Shown piece by piece: positions 46,470 through 56,586 of a stretch of DNA of 64,000 bases (the stretch's first letter is position 1; each line of letters starts with the position of its first letter). The stretch is from Jiangella endophytica. GTDB lineage: Bacteria; Actinomycetota; Actinomycetes; Jiangellales; Jiangellaceae. The position numbers were made by a program, and so were the translations under genes. The stretch lies in contig NZ_QVAI01000021.1 in assembly GCF_003427025.1 (NCBI RefSeq), forward strand, positions 1-64,000, given 5' to 3'. The notes beneath the pieces are model-generated. The model worked only from the letters and a program-made list of their open reading frames with translations. It made no database searches and was not told the origin of the DNA.

Positions 46470-47248
46470 AGGTCGTCGCCACCGACCTCGACGGCACCCT
46501 GTTGCGCAGCGACGGGACGGTGTCGCCGCGCACCCGGGCGGCGCTGTCCCGGGCCGAGGACGCCGGCGCGACCGTCGTGTTCGTCTCCGGGCGGCCGCCG
46601 CGCTGGATCGACGTCCTGGCCTCGGAGGTCGGGTCACATGGGCTGGCCATCTGCGCGAACGGCGCTCTCGTCTACGACGTGCGCAGGCGCGAGGTGGTCG
46701 AGGAGCACGGCCTGCCCGGTGATGTCGCGCTGGAGGTGGCGCGGGCGATCCGGGCCAGTGTTCCGGGCGCGACCTTCGCCATCGAGCGGCGGCTGACGTT
46801 CGGGCAGGAGCCCTCGTTCCGGGGCACGTGGCCGGAGCCCGACGGCACCGTCATCGCCTCGCTGGAGGAGTTGCTCGCCGAGCCCGTCTCGAAGCTCGTC
46901 GTGACCCACCCCTCGCTGTCCGCCGCCGAGTTCGTCTCACGTGCGGCGGCCGTCGTCGGCTCGCTGGCGGCCGCGACCTACTCGGGCCACGCGCCCGTCC
47001 TCGAGGTCAGCCGGGCCGGCGTCTCGAAGGCGTCCGCTCTGGCCACCCTCTGCGGATCCCTGGGCGTCGACGCTCACGACGTCGTGGCATTCGGCGACAT
47101 GCCCAACGACGTGCCGATGCTCGCCTGGGCCGGCACGTCCTACGCCGTCCGCAACGCCCACCCGGACGCCGTCGCCGCCGCCTCCCACCGCTGCGCCTCC
47201 AACGACGACGACGGTGTCGCCCAGGTGCTGGAGCGGCTGTTCCCGTAG
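46466..47248 (+). CDS. HAD-superfamily Cof-type hydrolase
   Basis: 260 residues from the GTG at 46466, overlapping the response regulator stop. Motif I is DLDGTLL near the N-terminus, motif II VFVSGRP, motif III a Lys in GVSKASAL, and motif IV GDMPNDVPML, all intact. The large type IIB cap between motifs II and III is usual for Cof proteins, which dephosphorylate sugar phosphates or flavin precursors. Coupling to the two-component system is odd and may be only positional. The specific substrate is unknown. Confidence 0.9.
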   Translation: MKVVATDLDGTLLRSDGTVSPRTRAALSRAEDAGATVVFVSGRPPRWIDVLASEVGSHGLAICANGALVYDVRRREVVEEHGLPGDVALEVARAIRASVPGATFAIERRLTFGQEPSFRGTWPEPDGTVIASLEELLAEPVSKLVVTHPSLSAAEFVSRAAAVVGSLAAATYSGHAPVLEVSRAGVSKASALATLCGSLGVDAHDVVAFGDMPNDVPMLAWAGTSYAVRNAHPDAVAAASHRCASNDDDGVAQVLERLFP

Positions 47249-47308
47249 TTCTCGGCACACTGCCCGCGCGGCGACCCGCCGTCTCGACGTGCCTGGCCCC
47301 GTTCGCGG

Positions 47309-47420
47309 CATGCCGAGGGCTCGTTGTCGGCGTGCCGGGGGCTCGTTGTCGGCGTGCCGGGCTTGTCTCGGCGAGGTGGGTCCCCGCCCGGCTGGGAGGG
47401 AGTCCCACCCTACGGGCGGG
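47309..47420. repeat. 22-bp tandem repeats and possible terminator
   Basis: About three units of a 22-bp repeat (core GGGCTCGTTGTCGGCGTGCC) start at 47309; two clear units begin at 47317 and 47339. Downstream CCCGCCCG (47383-47390) can pair with CGGGCGGG (47413-47420). The region of 247 bp lies between the convergent HAD and kinase genes and shows no gene. Confidence 0.5.
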
Positions 47421-47495
47421 CACCGACAGGGCCGCGCGACTTCACCGGCTCGGCCTGCCGGGCGCGCCCGCCGACCACGCCGGGCCGCCCGAGCG

Positions 47496-48062
47496 TCAGG
47501 CCGCCGCGACCGCCGCGGCCAGCTGGTCGTCCAGCGGAGGAGCGCCGCGCCGGTTGTCGATCTCGGTGTGCGGCGCCGGCGGCGGGACGTCCGGGAACGT
47601 CGCTGCGGTGAAGTCGGCGAAGTTGGCCAGCTTCTGGCCGTCGCGGTCGTGGCCTCGGCCGAGGATCCGCTCGCGCAGCGTGTCGCCGTCCGACCGGACC
47701 CACAGCAGGCGCACCGGGTCACCGCCGAGCCGCTCGACGTAGGCCGCCCACGCGTCGAGGTCGCGGGTCTGCCCGGTGAACGGGGCGACCAGGATCACCG
47801 GGCAGCCGGCCGACCGGACCTCCCTGGCGGTGTCGGCGAGCCCCGCGTACTCGTGCACCTTGATGTGCTCGTCGTACCAGGGGCCCTCGCGCTCGCCGAA
47901 CGGCCGGCCGTTGGCCTCCAGCGTCGCGACCACGAACGGCGCGTAGACGGTGTCCTTGTCCAGCAGCGCCGGGACGGGGTCGAGACGCGCGGCCAGTTTC
48001 CGGGCGACGGTGGTCTTGCCGGCGCCGGGCGCTCCGGCGATCATCCAGACGGCGGGGGTCAC
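47496..48062 (-). CDS. AAA-type P-loop small-molecule kinase-like protein
   Basis: 188 residues from the GTG at 48062. The Walker A motif GAPGAGKTTVAR is near the N-terminus (MIAGAPGAGKTT), and Arg-rich lid sequence (RERILGRGHDRD) lies in the second half, as in gluconate/shikimate kinase-like or zeta-toxin-like nucleoside-triphosphate kinases. The substrate is not predictable. The open frame continues to 48197, but that part is Arg-rich out-of-frame-like sequence. No operon partner; the next gene upstream is separately placed. Confidence 0.78.
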   Translation of the reverse strand: MTPAVWMIAGAPGAGKTTVARKLAARLDPVPALLDKDTVYAPFVVATLEANGRPFGEREGPWYDEHIKVHEYAGLADTAREVRSAGCPVILVAPFTGQTRDLDAWAAYVERLGGDPVRLLWVRSDGDTLRERILGRGHDRDGQKLANFADFTAATFPDVPPPAPHTEIDNRRGAPPLDDQLAAAVAAA

Positions 48063-48117
48063 GTCTGCCGACCCTATCCAGCCCTCTCGACCGGGGCGTG
48101 TCGCCCGGGTCCGTGGC

Positions 48118-48777
48118 CTACCGGGCGCCGGCCGAGACGCCGGCCGCACACCCCAGCAGCAGCCGGTGGTGCCGCGGCGCCTCGATCTCGTCGGCAACGG
48201 CCACGGCGAGGTCGGCGTAGGTGATCCGCGCGGCGGCGTCGCCGGGCACGATCCGGTACCCGCCGGCCGGCGTGCCGCCGTGGTCGAAGTCGCCGGCGGG
48301 CGCGACGACCAGCCAGTCGACGGTCGTCTCGGCGGTGCGGAACACGTCCAGCCCGGCGCCGTGGCCGAGCATGAAGTCGCGGTACTCCGTCGGGTAGCCG
48401 GGCGCGTCGATCAGCGGCCTCCCCGTCACGTCCGGCAGCTGCGACGCCAGCCCGACGGCCACCAGCCGGGCCGTCCCCGCCTCGGCCAGCCCGGTGAGCA
48501 GCGCCGACGCGGCGGCGGGAAAGAAATCAGCGGCCGGGACGGAGAGCGAGGCGGCGGCGTGGACGGCCGCGTCGTGTCCCTCGGCCAGCCGCGCGACGGC
48601 GTCCGCGTCGGTGACGTCGCCGGCCGCGAGCGTGACCCGGCCTCCGTCAGCGGACAGGTCCGCGTGCCGCGCGGGGTCGCGGACCACCGCCGTCACGTCC
48701 CAGCCACGGCCGACCGACTCGGCCAGCACCGCCCGCCCGGCTCGTCCGCCGGCTCCGAACACCACGATTCTCGTCAT
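48118..48777 (-). CDS. NAD(P)-binding oxidoreductase (atypical SDR, NmrA/YwnB-like)
   Basis: 219 residues. The N-terminal Rossmann motif VVFGAGGRAGRAV binds NAD(P); the catalytic YxxxK of classical short-chain dehydrogenases is not present, as in atypical NADH-binding proteins of this group. It is divergent from an HxlR regulator 65 bp away, an arrangement repeatedly seen for quinone or electrophile stress genes. The role is therefore probably reduction of, or response to, reactive compounds. Confidence 0.87.
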   Translation of the reverse strand: MTRIVVFGAGGRAGRAVLAESVGRGWDVTAVVRDPARHADLSADGGRVTLAAGDVTDADAVARLAEGHDAAVHAAASLSVPAADFFPAAASALLTGLAEAGTARLVAVGLASQLPDVTGRPLIDAPGYPTEYRDFMLGHGAGLDVFRTAETTVDWLVVAPAGDFDHGGTPAGGYRIVPGDAAARITYADLAVAVADEIEAPRHHRLLLGCAAGVSAGAR

Positions 48778-48842
48778 GCCGCGGACGCTAGACGCCCGCC
48801 TGGTCAGCTCGGGGTGAGCATGCAGGTCAGTACGGTGGAGGC

Positions 48843-49217
48843 ATGCCGACGCCGCTCGATCCCGACATGTTCGACCCGGTCTGCCCGTCGACGCTGATGC
48901 CGCTGCGCTTCGCCGACAAGTGGGCCGGCATGGTGATCCGCTGCCTCGAGCAGGGTCCGCGCCGGTTCTCCGAGCTGCGGGTTCCGCTGCGCTCGGTCAG
49001 CGCGCAGTCGCTGACCACGTCGCTGCGCCACCTGCGACGCGACGGAATCGTCGTGCGCACCGAGCGGCCCGGCCCCGAGCGGCACGTCGAGTACGCGCTG
49101 ACGCCGCTCGGGCAGAGCATGCTGCCGGTCATCGAGGCGCTGTGCGCATGGAGCGCCGATCACTGGGACGAGCTGCTCGACGCCCGCGAGGCATCGGCCG
49201 GTCAGGTCCGGACGTAG
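48843..49217 (+). CDS. HxlR-family regulator, possibly redox-sensing
   Basis: 124 residues, a single MarR-like winged helix (FADKWAGMVIRCLEQGPRRF ... SLRHLRRDGIVVRTE). Cys14 in PVCPS lies at the conserved N-terminal position used for thiol sensing in HypR-type members. Start ATG 48843 has GGAGG close by, and TACGGT (48832-48837) could be its -10. It probably represses the divergent NAD(P)-binding protein. Confidence 0.88.
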   Translation: MPTPLDPDMFDPVCPSTLMPLRFADKWAGMVIRCLEQGPRRFSELRVPLRSVSAQSLTTSLRHLRRDGIVVRTERPGPERHVEYALTPLGQSMLPVIEALCAWSADHWDELLDAREASAGQVRT

Positions 49218-49303
49218 AGCTGCCAGCTGTACGCGGGCCGACGAGCTCCGAGGCGCGGTAGCGGACGTGCCAGTCACCGACGCGCCCGCCCCTACTGGCC
49301 TTG

Positions 49304-49361
49304 CGCCGCGCACTTCCGCGGCGCGCGGTGAGACGTACCCGGCGCGGGTCGTGACGTCTCA
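49304..49361. terminator. Pair of short hairpins in convergent gap before pncA end
   Basis: CGCCGCG (49304-49310) pairs with CGCGGCG (49317-49323), and TGAGACGT (49329-49336) pairs with ACGTCTCA (49354-49361). They sit between the convergent HxlR and pncA genes; the second includes the pncA stop. Confidence 0.45.
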
Positions 49362-49952
49362 GCGGAGGATCGGCTCGCCCTCGAGCCGGACGCCGGCTGC
49401 GCGCATCGCGTCCAGCGCCGCCGCCGTCGTGCCCGGAGCGACCCCGGCCGTCAGGTGCAGCAGCACCGTCGTCTCCAGGCCGGCGCCGGCGGCGTCGACC
49501 GCGGTGGCCCGGACGCAGTGGTCGGTGGTGAGGCCGGCGATCTCGACCGTGCCGACCTCGTGCGCCCGCAGCCAGTCGGCCAGAGTGACGCCGTCGTGTG
49601 ACGTCCCCTCGAAGCCGGAGTAGGCGGCCTCGTAGTGGCCCTTGTCGAAGACCGCGTCGAACGGCTGCGGATCGAGGTTGGGGTGGAACGCCATGCCGTC
49701 GGTGCCGGCCACGCAGTGCCGCGGCCAGCTGTCGATGTAGTCGGGGTCCTCGGAGAAATGCTCGCCCGGCTCGATGTGGTGGTCGCGGGTGGCGACGACG
49801 TAGTCGTAGCGGCGCTCCCACGGGTCGCCCTCGGTCCAGGCCTTGAGCACCTCGGCGATGCTGTAGGCGACGTCCGCGCCACCGGAGACCGCGAGGCTGC
49901 CGCCCTCGCAGAAGTCGTTCTGGACGTCGACGACGATGAGTGCGCGCTTCAT
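49359..49952 (-). CDS. pncA: Nicotinamidase/pyrazinamidase
   Basis: 197 residues. It hydrolyses nicotinamide to nicotinate for NAD salvage. The catalytic triad is visible: Asp9 (IVVDVQNDF), Lys in FDKGHYEA and Cys in LTTDHCVRAT, together with metal-ligand His and Asp residues in ATRDHHIEPGEHF. Its ATG overlaps the pncB stop (ATGA), so nicotinate made here is handed to PncB from the same message. Confidence 0.95.
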   Translation of the reverse strand: MKRALIVVDVQNDFCEGGSLAVSGGADVAYSIAEVLKAWTEGDPWERRYDYVVATRDHHIEPGEHFSEDPDYIDSWPRHCVAGTDGMAFHPNLDPQPFDAVFDKGHYEAAYSGFEGTSHDGVTLADWLRAHEVGTVEIAGLTTDHCVRATAVDAAGAGLETTVLLHLTAGVAPGTTAAALDAMRAAGVRLEGEPILR

Positions 49953-51286
49953 AGGGGGTCCTCCCAGCGGGTGGGGATGGCTGGCTCACCGCGCGACAGC
50001 TTCAGCGCGGTGCGGGGCAGCTCGGCGCGGGCCCGGTCATGCCGCTCGCGGGCGACGGCCAGCGGCTCGCGGCCGACGATCTCGCCGTCGCGCACCAGGG
50101 GGACCAGCAACGGCCGGTCGGCCAGAAATTCGGCGCCTTCGGCTGAGGAACGTACCTCGGCGCTGGCGTCGGCGGGCTCGTGGCCGACGCCGATGACCTC
50201 GGCCTCGGCGATGCCGCGGGCATTGCGGCGGCGCAGCGCGTACTTGCGGCCGCCGTGGCTGACCTTGCCCGCGCTCTTCTTCTCGACCGGGGCCAGCGTG
50301 CCGTCGCCGTCGGACCTGGCGACCAGCTTGTAGACCATGCCCGCCGTGGGGGAGCCGGCCCCGGTGACCAGCTGCGTGCCGACGCCGTACGCGTCGACCG
50401 GCGCGGCCGCCAGCGCGGCGATGGCGTGTTCGTCGAGGTCGCTGGTGACGACGATGCGGGTGTCGCGGGCGCCCAGGGAGTCCAGCAGCGCGCGGACCTC
50501 CTTGGCCTGCGGCAGCAGGTCGCCGGAGTCGAGCCGGACGGCACCCAGCTCCGGCCCGGCGATCTCGACGCCCAGCCGCACGGCTTCTTCCACGTCGTAG
50601 GTGTCGACCAGCAAGGTGGTGCCCTTGCCGAGGGAGTCGATCTGTGCGGTGAACGCGTCGCGCTCGGTGTCGTGCAGCAGTGTGAACGAGTGCGCGCTGG
50701 TGCCCGTCGTCGGGACGCCGTAGGTGCGGCCGGCCTCGAGGTTGCTGGTGGTGGAGAAGCCGGCGATGTAGGCGGAGCGCGCGGCGGCGACGGCGGCCCG
50801 TTCGTGGGTGCGGCGCGAGCCCATCTCGATGCACGGCCGGTCGCCCGCCGCCGTCGTCATGCGGGAGGCCGCCGTGGCGATGGCGGAGTCGAAGTTCAGC
50901 ACCGACAGCGCCAGCGTCTCGAGCACGACCGCCTCGGCGAACGAGGCCTCGACGATCAGCAGCGGTGAGTTGGGGAAGTACGCCTCGCCTTCGCCGTACC
51001 CCCACACGTCGCCGGTGAACCGATAGCCGGACAGCCACTGCAGCGTCGGCCCGTCGACGACGGCGTGGCGTTCCAGATGGCCGAGCGCGTCGTCGTCGAA
51101 TCGGAAGGCCTCGAGCGCGTCGAGCAGCCGGCCGGTGCCGCCGACGACGCCGTAACGGCGTCCACCGGGTAAGCGTCTGGCGAACACCTCGAACACCGAG
51201 CGTCGTCCGGCGGTGCCCCGGGCCAGCGCCGCCTGGAGCATCGTCAGCTCGTAATGGTCGGTGAGCAGGGCCGTCGTAGCCGACAC
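49949..51286 (-). CDS. pncB: Nicotinate phosphoribosyltransferase
   Basis: 445 residues. It makes nicotinate mononucleotide from nicotinate, PRPP and ATP. Motifs include [13 protein letters not shown] at the N-terminus, the phosphorylated-His region in [24 protein letters not shown], and VTSDLDE. I place the start at the GTG at 51286, 7 nt after TACTCT (minus strand 51299-51294), which would be a leaderless start; the open frame extends upstream without support. It is divergent from clpS, as Rv1330c is in Mycobacterium tuberculosis. Confidence 0.95.
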   Translation of the reverse strand: MSATTALLTDHYELTMLQAALARGTAGRRSVFEVFARRLPGGRRYGVVGGTGRLLDALEAFRFDDDALGHLERHAVVDGPTLQWLSGYRFTGDVWGYGEGEAYFPNSPLLIVEASFAEAVVLETLALSVLNFDSAIATAASRMTTAAGDRPCIEMGSRRTHERAAVAAARSAYIAGFSTTSNLEAGRTYGVPTTGTSAHSFTLLHDTERDAFTAQIDSLGKGTTLLVDTYDVEEAVRLGVEIAGPELGAVRLDSGDLLPQAKEVRALLDSLGARDTRIVVTSDLDEHAIAALAAAPVDAYGVGTQLVTGAGSPTAGMVYKLVARSDGDGTLAPVEKKSAGKVSHGGRKYALRRRNARGIAEAEVIGVGHEPADASAEVRSSAEGAEFLADRPLLVPLVRDGEIVGREPLAVARERHDRARAELPRTALKLSRGEPAIPTRWEDPL

Positions 51287-51474
51287 AACCACCAGAGTAT
51301 GCGGCTGCGCCACGAATGGCCCGGATCCCGTGGAGACTGGCGAAGGCGTGGCGTGGGGTGGATGATGAGATGTCGTGGACCGGCGGGAACAACGCGGGTC
51401 TGGAGCATAGTTGCGCATGTCAGCGCAGGACGGCGCGGGGTGATGGCCGGAAGATGACACCATTGGGGGCCGTG

Positions 51475-51771
51475 ATGACCGCACCCGTCGAGATCGAACG
51501 CCCGGAGGCTGCCGAGCTTCCGAAGGCGGACGTTCCGTGGGTGACGGTCGTCTGGAACGACCCGGTCAACCTCATGTCGTATGTCACCTACGTCTTTCAG
51601 GCATACTTCGCCTATCCGAAGACCAAGGCCGAGAAGCTGATGCTCGACGTCCACGAGAAGGGGAAGGCCATCGTGTCCTCCGGGACGCGTGAAGAGATGG
51701 AGCGCGACGTCGAGGCCATGCACTCGTACGGTCTGTGGGCCACGCTGCAGAAGGCGGGGGACCGAGTCTGA
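51475..51771 (+). CDS. clpS: ATP-dependent Clp protease adaptor ClpS
   Basis: 98 residues. It hands N-degron proteins to ClpC/ClpA. The family core [18 protein letters not shown] and the C-terminal [15 protein letters not shown] are intact. The ATG at 51475 has a G-run 5 nt upstream; ATG 51454 would add seven residues. It starts the block clpS-DUF2017-mec-cysO-cysM. Confidence 0.95.
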   Translation: MTAPVEIERPEAAELPKADVPWVTVVWNDPVNLMSYVTYVFQAYFAYPKTKAEKLMLDVHEKGKAIVSSGTREEMERDVEAMHSYGLWATLQKAGDRV

Positions 51772-52361
51772 GCACCGCGTTCCGTCGGGCCCGCGGGGGC
51801 GTCGTCGCCGCGTCGTTCCACGTTGTCGAGGTCGAGTTGCTGCGCTCCCTGGTGGGTCAGCTGCTCGAGTTGGTGCGCGAGGACCCGGCCGACCTCACCG
51901 CGGGTGACCGCTGGGCCGCCGAACTCGGCCTGGCCGACGACGCCGCGTCCCGCCCGACCGACCCCGTGCTGCTCCGCCTCTTCCCCGACGGTTATCGCGA
52001 GGACTCCGAAGCGGCCTCCGACTTCCGCCGCTTCACCGAGCGCGGCCTGCGCGACCGCAAGGCCGCCACCGCGGCGACGGTGCTGGCCTCCCTCGCCACG
52101 GCCGACGGCGCCGGGCCGCCGGCGAAGAGCCGCGAGAAGATCCGCATCGAACTGGACCAGGACGAGTCCGAGGCCTGGCTGCGCACGCTGACCGACCTGC
52201 GCCTGGCCCTGGGCACCCGGCTCGGCGTCGCCGAGAGCGACGAGGACGACTGGCTCTCCCTCGACGAGAACGACCCCCGCCGCCACGTCCACGACGTGTA
52301 CGACTGGCTCGGCTGGGTCCAGGAGACGTTGGTCCGCACCCTGTCCTCGGCCCTCGACTAG
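51768..52361 (+). CDS. DUF2017 protein, ClpS-associated
   Basis: About 197 residues, the conserved gene that follows clpS in actinobacteria; function unknown. It is acidic and helical, ending [17 protein letters not shown]. No ATG, GTG or TTG fits the family N-terminus ([10 protein letters not shown]). The best candidate is the CTG at 51768, which overlaps the clpS stop as CTGA and has GGCGGGGGA about 7 nt upstream. A GTG at 51735 inside clpS is the alternative. Translation is probably coupled to clpS. Confidence 0.82.
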   Translation: MSTAFRRARGGVVAASFHVVEVELLRSLVGQLLELVREDPADLTAGDRWAAELGLADDAASRPTDPVLLRLFPDGYREDSEAASDFRRFTERGLRDRKAATAATVLASLATADGAGPPAKSREKIRIELDQDESEAWLRTLTDLRLALGTRLGVAESDEDDWLSLDENDPRRHVHDVYDWLGWVQETLVRTLSSALD

Positions 52362-52620
52362 CCACGCGTCCGTCCTGGGCGCTCGGACACCGGCGCTTCT
52401 CGATGGTGGACGTGGCGGGGCTGAGTTCGCTGGTGGTGTCGACGATTTGCGGCGCGGCGAGAGGCGTCGGACGAGGCGTTCTCCTGGTTCACGAGGCCTG
52501 GATGCCTGGTGAAGCGTGAGCACGGGTGCTGAACGTGATCATTTCCAGCCCGGTCGAGCAGCCGGGGCGACCGAGCAGCCCGGGCGGCACGCCGCTGACC
52601 AGGCTCCGTATCCTTCAAGC
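52362..52620. other. Gene-free gap before mec
   Basis: No gene is supported in these 259 bp. They hold the mec promoter: TATCCT at 52609-52614 lies 6 nt before the GTG at 52621. A 12-bp match to the outer arm of the palindrome at 5143-5222 (CTGAACGTGATC) occurs near 52527 but has no pairing arm nearby. Confidence 0.5.
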
Positions 52621-53034
52621 GTGCTGAGCATCCGCCGTGACCTCGTCGACGCCATCGTGGAGCATGCCCGCAAGGACCACCCCGACGAGGCATGTGGGGT
52701 CATCGCCGGCCCGGCCGGCACCGACCGTCCGGAGCGGTTCATCCCCATGCTCAACGCCGCCCGCTCACCCACGTTCTACGAGTTCGACTCGATGGACCTG
52801 CTGCGCCTCTACCGCGAGATGGACGACAACGACGAGGAGCCGGTCGTCGTCTACCACTCGCACACCGCCACCGAGGCGTATCCGTCGCGGACGGACATCG
52901 CGTACGCCAACGAGCCGGGCGCGCACTACGTCCTCGTGTCGACGCGCGACGACGACACGCACGAGTTTCGCTCGTTCCGGATCGTGGACGGCGTGGTGAC
53001 CGAGGAAGAGGTCCAGGTCATCGATGGGGAATGA
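52621..53034 (+). CDS. mec: Mec-type JAMM zinc protease (CysO-cysteine peptidase)
   Basis: 137 residues from the GTG at 52621. The JAMM motif is perfect: Glu23 (PDEACGVIAG), His79 and His81 (YHSH), Ser89 and Asp92 (YPSRTD). In mycobacteria this enzyme cleaves newly formed cysteine from the C-terminus of CysO. It is followed at once by cysO and cysM. The start is chosen from the -10-like TATCCT at 52609-52614, giving a leaderless message; the open frame continues upstream but has no family likeness. Confidence 0.93.
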   Translation: MLSIRRDLVDAIVEHARKDHPDEACGVIAGPAGTDRPERFIPMLNAARSPTFYEFDSMDLLRLYREMDDNDEEPVVVYHSHTATEAYPSRTDIAYANEPGAHYVLVSTRDDDTHEFRSFRIVDGVVTEEEVQVIDGE

Positions 53035-53095
53035 TGGGCCACCAGCCGCCGTTGCGGTGAATAACGTCCCCCACAGAGAGTCCAGGAGCCGTCCG

Positions 53096-53380
53096 ATGGC
53101 CGTCGAGGTCCGTATCCCCACGATCCTGCGCCCGTACACCGGTGGCGCGAAGACCGTCGAGGGCACCGGTGACACCCTGACCGCGCTCATCGACGACCTC
53201 GAGTCGCGGCATCCGGGGCTGCGCGACCGGCTGGTCGAGAACGGAACGCTGCGCCGGTTCGTGAACGTCTACGTCAACGACGAGGACGTCCGGTTCCTGG
53301 GCGCGGAGAAGACGGCGCTGTCCGACGGCGACTCCGTCACGGTGCTGCCGGCGGTCGCCGGCGGCGCGTCCACCCGCTGA
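53096..53380 (+). CDS. cysO: CysO sulfur-carrier protein (ThiS/MoaD-like)
   Basis: 94 residues, ubiquitin fold (VRIPTILRPYTGGAKTVEG ... FVNVYVNDEDVRF). In mycobacteria a C-terminal Gly-Gly thiocarboxylate donates sulfide to O-phosphoserine on CysM. Here the sequence runs LPAVAGGASTR, so four residues follow the diglycine and must be removed before thiocarboxylation; the mec gene product next door is a natural candidate. AGGAGCC lies before ATG 53096. Confidence 0.93.
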   Translation: MAVEVRIPTILRPYTGGAKTVEGTGDTLTALIDDLESRHPGLRDRLVENGTLRRFVNVYVNDEDVRFLGAEKTALSDGDSVTVLPAVAGGASTR

Positions 53381-54337
<957 letters not shown>

Positions 54338-54351
54338 CGTACGGTGCTCTG

Positions 54352-54924
54352 ATGCGCGAGCTGGTCTACTACATCGGTCAGTCCATCGACGGGTTCATCG
54401 CCGGTCCCGGCGACGAGGTCGACTTCTTCCCCATGTCCGACGAGTACACGACCTGGATGTTCGCGCAGTACGGCGACGCCCTGCCGAGCCACGCCCGGCA
54501 GCTCGGGCGCATCGCGGACGTCCCGAACTCGCGCTTCGACACCGTCGTCATGGGCCGGCGCACCTATCAGCCGGCCCTCGACGTCGGCATCACCAGCCCG
54601 TACGCCCACCTGCGGCAGTACGTCGTGTCGCGGTCGCTCGAGTCGCCCGATCCCGCCGTCACCGTCGTCGGCGGCGACCCGGTCGAGTTCGTGCGCAAGC
54701 TGAAGGCTGAGGACTCCGAGCTCGACATCTACCTCGCCGGCGGCGCCGGGCTGGCCGGCGCGCTGCTGCCGGAGATCGACCGCATGGTGGTCAAGCAGTA
54801 CCCGGTGGTCGCCGGGGCCGGGGTGCCGCTGTTCACGGCGGGGTTCGCGCCGGCGGCGTTCGAGCTGACCGACGTGCAGTCGTTCGGCAGCGGCCACGTG
54901 GTGCTCGACTACCGCCGGGCGTAG
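54352..54924 (+). CDS. Dihydrofolate reductase/RibD C-terminal-like oxidoreductase
   Basis: 190 residues. It has the RibD-C/DHFR fold: [17 protein letters not shown] at the start, VVMGRRTYQ in the middle and [17 protein letters not shown] for the NADP-binding loop. The product is probably an NADPH reductase of a pterin- or flavin-like compound, not the housekeeping DHFR. It stands where the rhomboid protease gene stands in the mycobacterial cluster (between cysM and murI). Start ATG 54352, 14 bp after cysM. Confidence 0.87.
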   Translation: MRELVYYIGQSIDGFIAGPGDEVDFFPMSDEYTTWMFAQYGDALPSHARQLGRIADVPNSRFDTVVMGRRTYQPALDVGITSPYAHLRQYVVSRSLESPDPAVTVVGGDPVEFVRKLKAEDSELDIYLAGGAGLAGALLPEIDRMVVKQYPVVAGAGVPLFTAGFAPAAFELTDVQSFGSGHVVLDYRRA

Positions 54925-55003
54925 CCGCGACGGTCCCGCCGCGGCGTGGCGTTCGCCACGTCCGGGCGTCAGCGTCCGCCCCTCGGCGTACGCTCTTGCG
55001 ACG

Positions 55004-55837
55004 ATGAACGACGCACCGATCGGGATCTTCGACAGCGGAGTGGGCGGTCTGACGGTCGCCCGGGCCGTGCTCGACCAGCTCCCGCACGAGCCCGTCCTGT
55101 ACGTCGGCGACACCGCACGCGGACCCTACGGCTCGCGGCCGATCGCGCAGGTGCGCGAGTACGCCCTCGACGTCATGGACACTCTCGTCGCCGAGGGCGT
55201 GAAGATGCTGGTCATCGCCTGCAACTCGGCCAGCAGCGCGGTCCTGCGCGACGCCCGCGAGCGCTACGACATCCCCGTCGTCGAGGTCATCCAGCCGGCC
55301 GTCCGCCGCGCCGTCGCCGCCACCCGCAACGGCCACGTCGGCGTCATCGCGACCCGGGCCACGGTCACGTCGCGTGCCTACGAGGACTCCTTCGCCGCCG
55401 CGCCGCACCTGCGCATCACCACGCAGGCGTGCCCGCGGTTCGTCGAGTTCGTCGAGGCCGGCATCACCCACGGTGCGGAGCTGGAGTCCGTCGCGCGGGA
55501 GTACCTCGAGCCGGTCCGCGCGGCCGGCGTCGACACGCTGGTGCTCGGCTGCACCCACTACCCGCTGCTCACCGGTGTCGTCTCGTACGTCATGGGCGAG
55601 GCGGTCACGCTGGTCAGCAGCGCCGAGGAGACCGCGAAGGACGTCTACCGCACGCTCGTCGACCACCGGCTCATGCGGTCCGACGAGCTGCCGGCGCCGA
55701 CGCACCAGTTCCGCTCGACCGGCGACGCCCGGCCGTTCCGCGAGCTGGGCCGCCGGTTCCTCGGCCCGGAGATCGCGTCGGTCGAGGAGACGTCCGAGCT
55801 GCCGGTCGTCGGCCGCGATCTGGCGGTCGGCTCTTGA
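55004..55837 (+). CDS. murI: Glutamate racemase
   Basis: 277 residues. It makes D-glutamate for peptidoglycan. The two catalytic Cys residues lie in IACNSASS (about 71-78) and LGCTHYPLL (about 183-191), and the DSGVGGLTV signature is at the N-terminus. Its stop overlaps the next start as TTGA. Confidence 0.96.
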   Translation: MNDAPIGIFDSGVGGLTVARAVLDQLPHEPVLYVGDTARGPYGSRPIAQVREYALDVMDTLVAEGVKMLVIACNSASSAVLRDARERYDIPVVEVIQPAVRRAVAATRNGHVGVIATRATVTSRAYEDSFAAAPHLRITTQACPRFVEFVEAGITHGAELESVAREYLEPVRAAGVDTLVLGCTHYPLLTGVVSYVMGEAVTLVSSAEETAKDVYRTLVDHRLMRSDELPAPTHQFRSTGDARPFRELGRRFLGPEIASVEETSELPVVGRDLAVGS

Positions 55838-56586
55838 GGCTCACCGTCCTGGGTTGCTCCGGTTCGATGCCGGGGCCCGGCTCGCCCGCGTCCGGCTACC
55901 TGGTCGAGGCCGACGGGGTCCGGCTGGTGCTGGACCTCGGCAACGGCGCGCTCGGCCCGCTGCAGCGGCTGGTCGGCGTGGCCGGCCTGGCCGACCTGGA
56001 CGCCATCGTGCTCAGCCACCTGCACCCGGATCACTGCATGGACCTGTGCGGGCTGTACGTCGCGCTGCGCTACGGGGTGCGGTCGTCGCGGCGGATCCCG
56101 GTGTTCGGCCCGGCCGCGACGGCCGAGCGGATGGCCGCGGCGTACGGCAAGGAGCCCGACCCGGGGCTGTCCGGCGAGTTCGACTTCCGCGACCACCCGG
56201 CGGACTGTTTCAGCGTCGGGCCGCTGACGGTGCGGGTGGTGCCGGTCAGGCACCCCGTGCCCGCGTATGCGGTCCGGGTCGAGCACGACGGCCGGTCGCT
56301 GGTGTACTCCGGCGACACGGCCGCGACGCCGGCACTGGTCGAGCTGGCCCGCGACGCCGACCTGTTCCTGTGCGAGGCCGCCTACGCCGACGGCGGCGAC
56401 AACCCGCCCGGCATCCACCTGACCGGGCGCGAGGCCGGCGAGCACGCGGCCGCCGCCGGAGCCCGTCGACTGGTCGTCACACACGTGCCACCATGGGGCG
56501 ATCCGCGGCGCGCGGCCGAGCACGCGAGCGCGGTGTACGACGGGCCGGTCGAGCTCGCCGTGCCGGGGGGACACTGGGAGGTCTGA
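55834..56586 (+). CDS. Metallo-beta-lactamase-fold hydrolase (Rv1339-like)
   Basis: 250 residues from the TTG at 55834. The dinuclear metal motif is [11 protein letters not shown], with later ligands in YSGDTAATP and VTHVPPW. In Mycobacterium tuberculosis the gene in this place (Rv1339) is a cyclic-AMP phosphodiesterase, so that is the leading guess. The stop overlaps the next ATG by one base (TGATG). Confidence 0.88.
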   Translation: MRLTVLGCSGSMPGPGSPASGYLVEADGVRLVLDLGNGALGPLQRLVGVAGLADLDAIVLSHLHPDHCMDLCGLYVALRYGVRSSRRIPVFGPAATAERMAAAYGKEPDPGLSGEFDFRDHPADCFSVGPLTVRVVPVRHPVPAYAVRVEHDGRSLVYSGDTAATPALVELARDADLFLCEAAYADGGDNPPGIHLTGREAGEHAAAAGARRLVVTHVPPWGDPRRAAEHASAVYDGPVELAVPGGHWEV

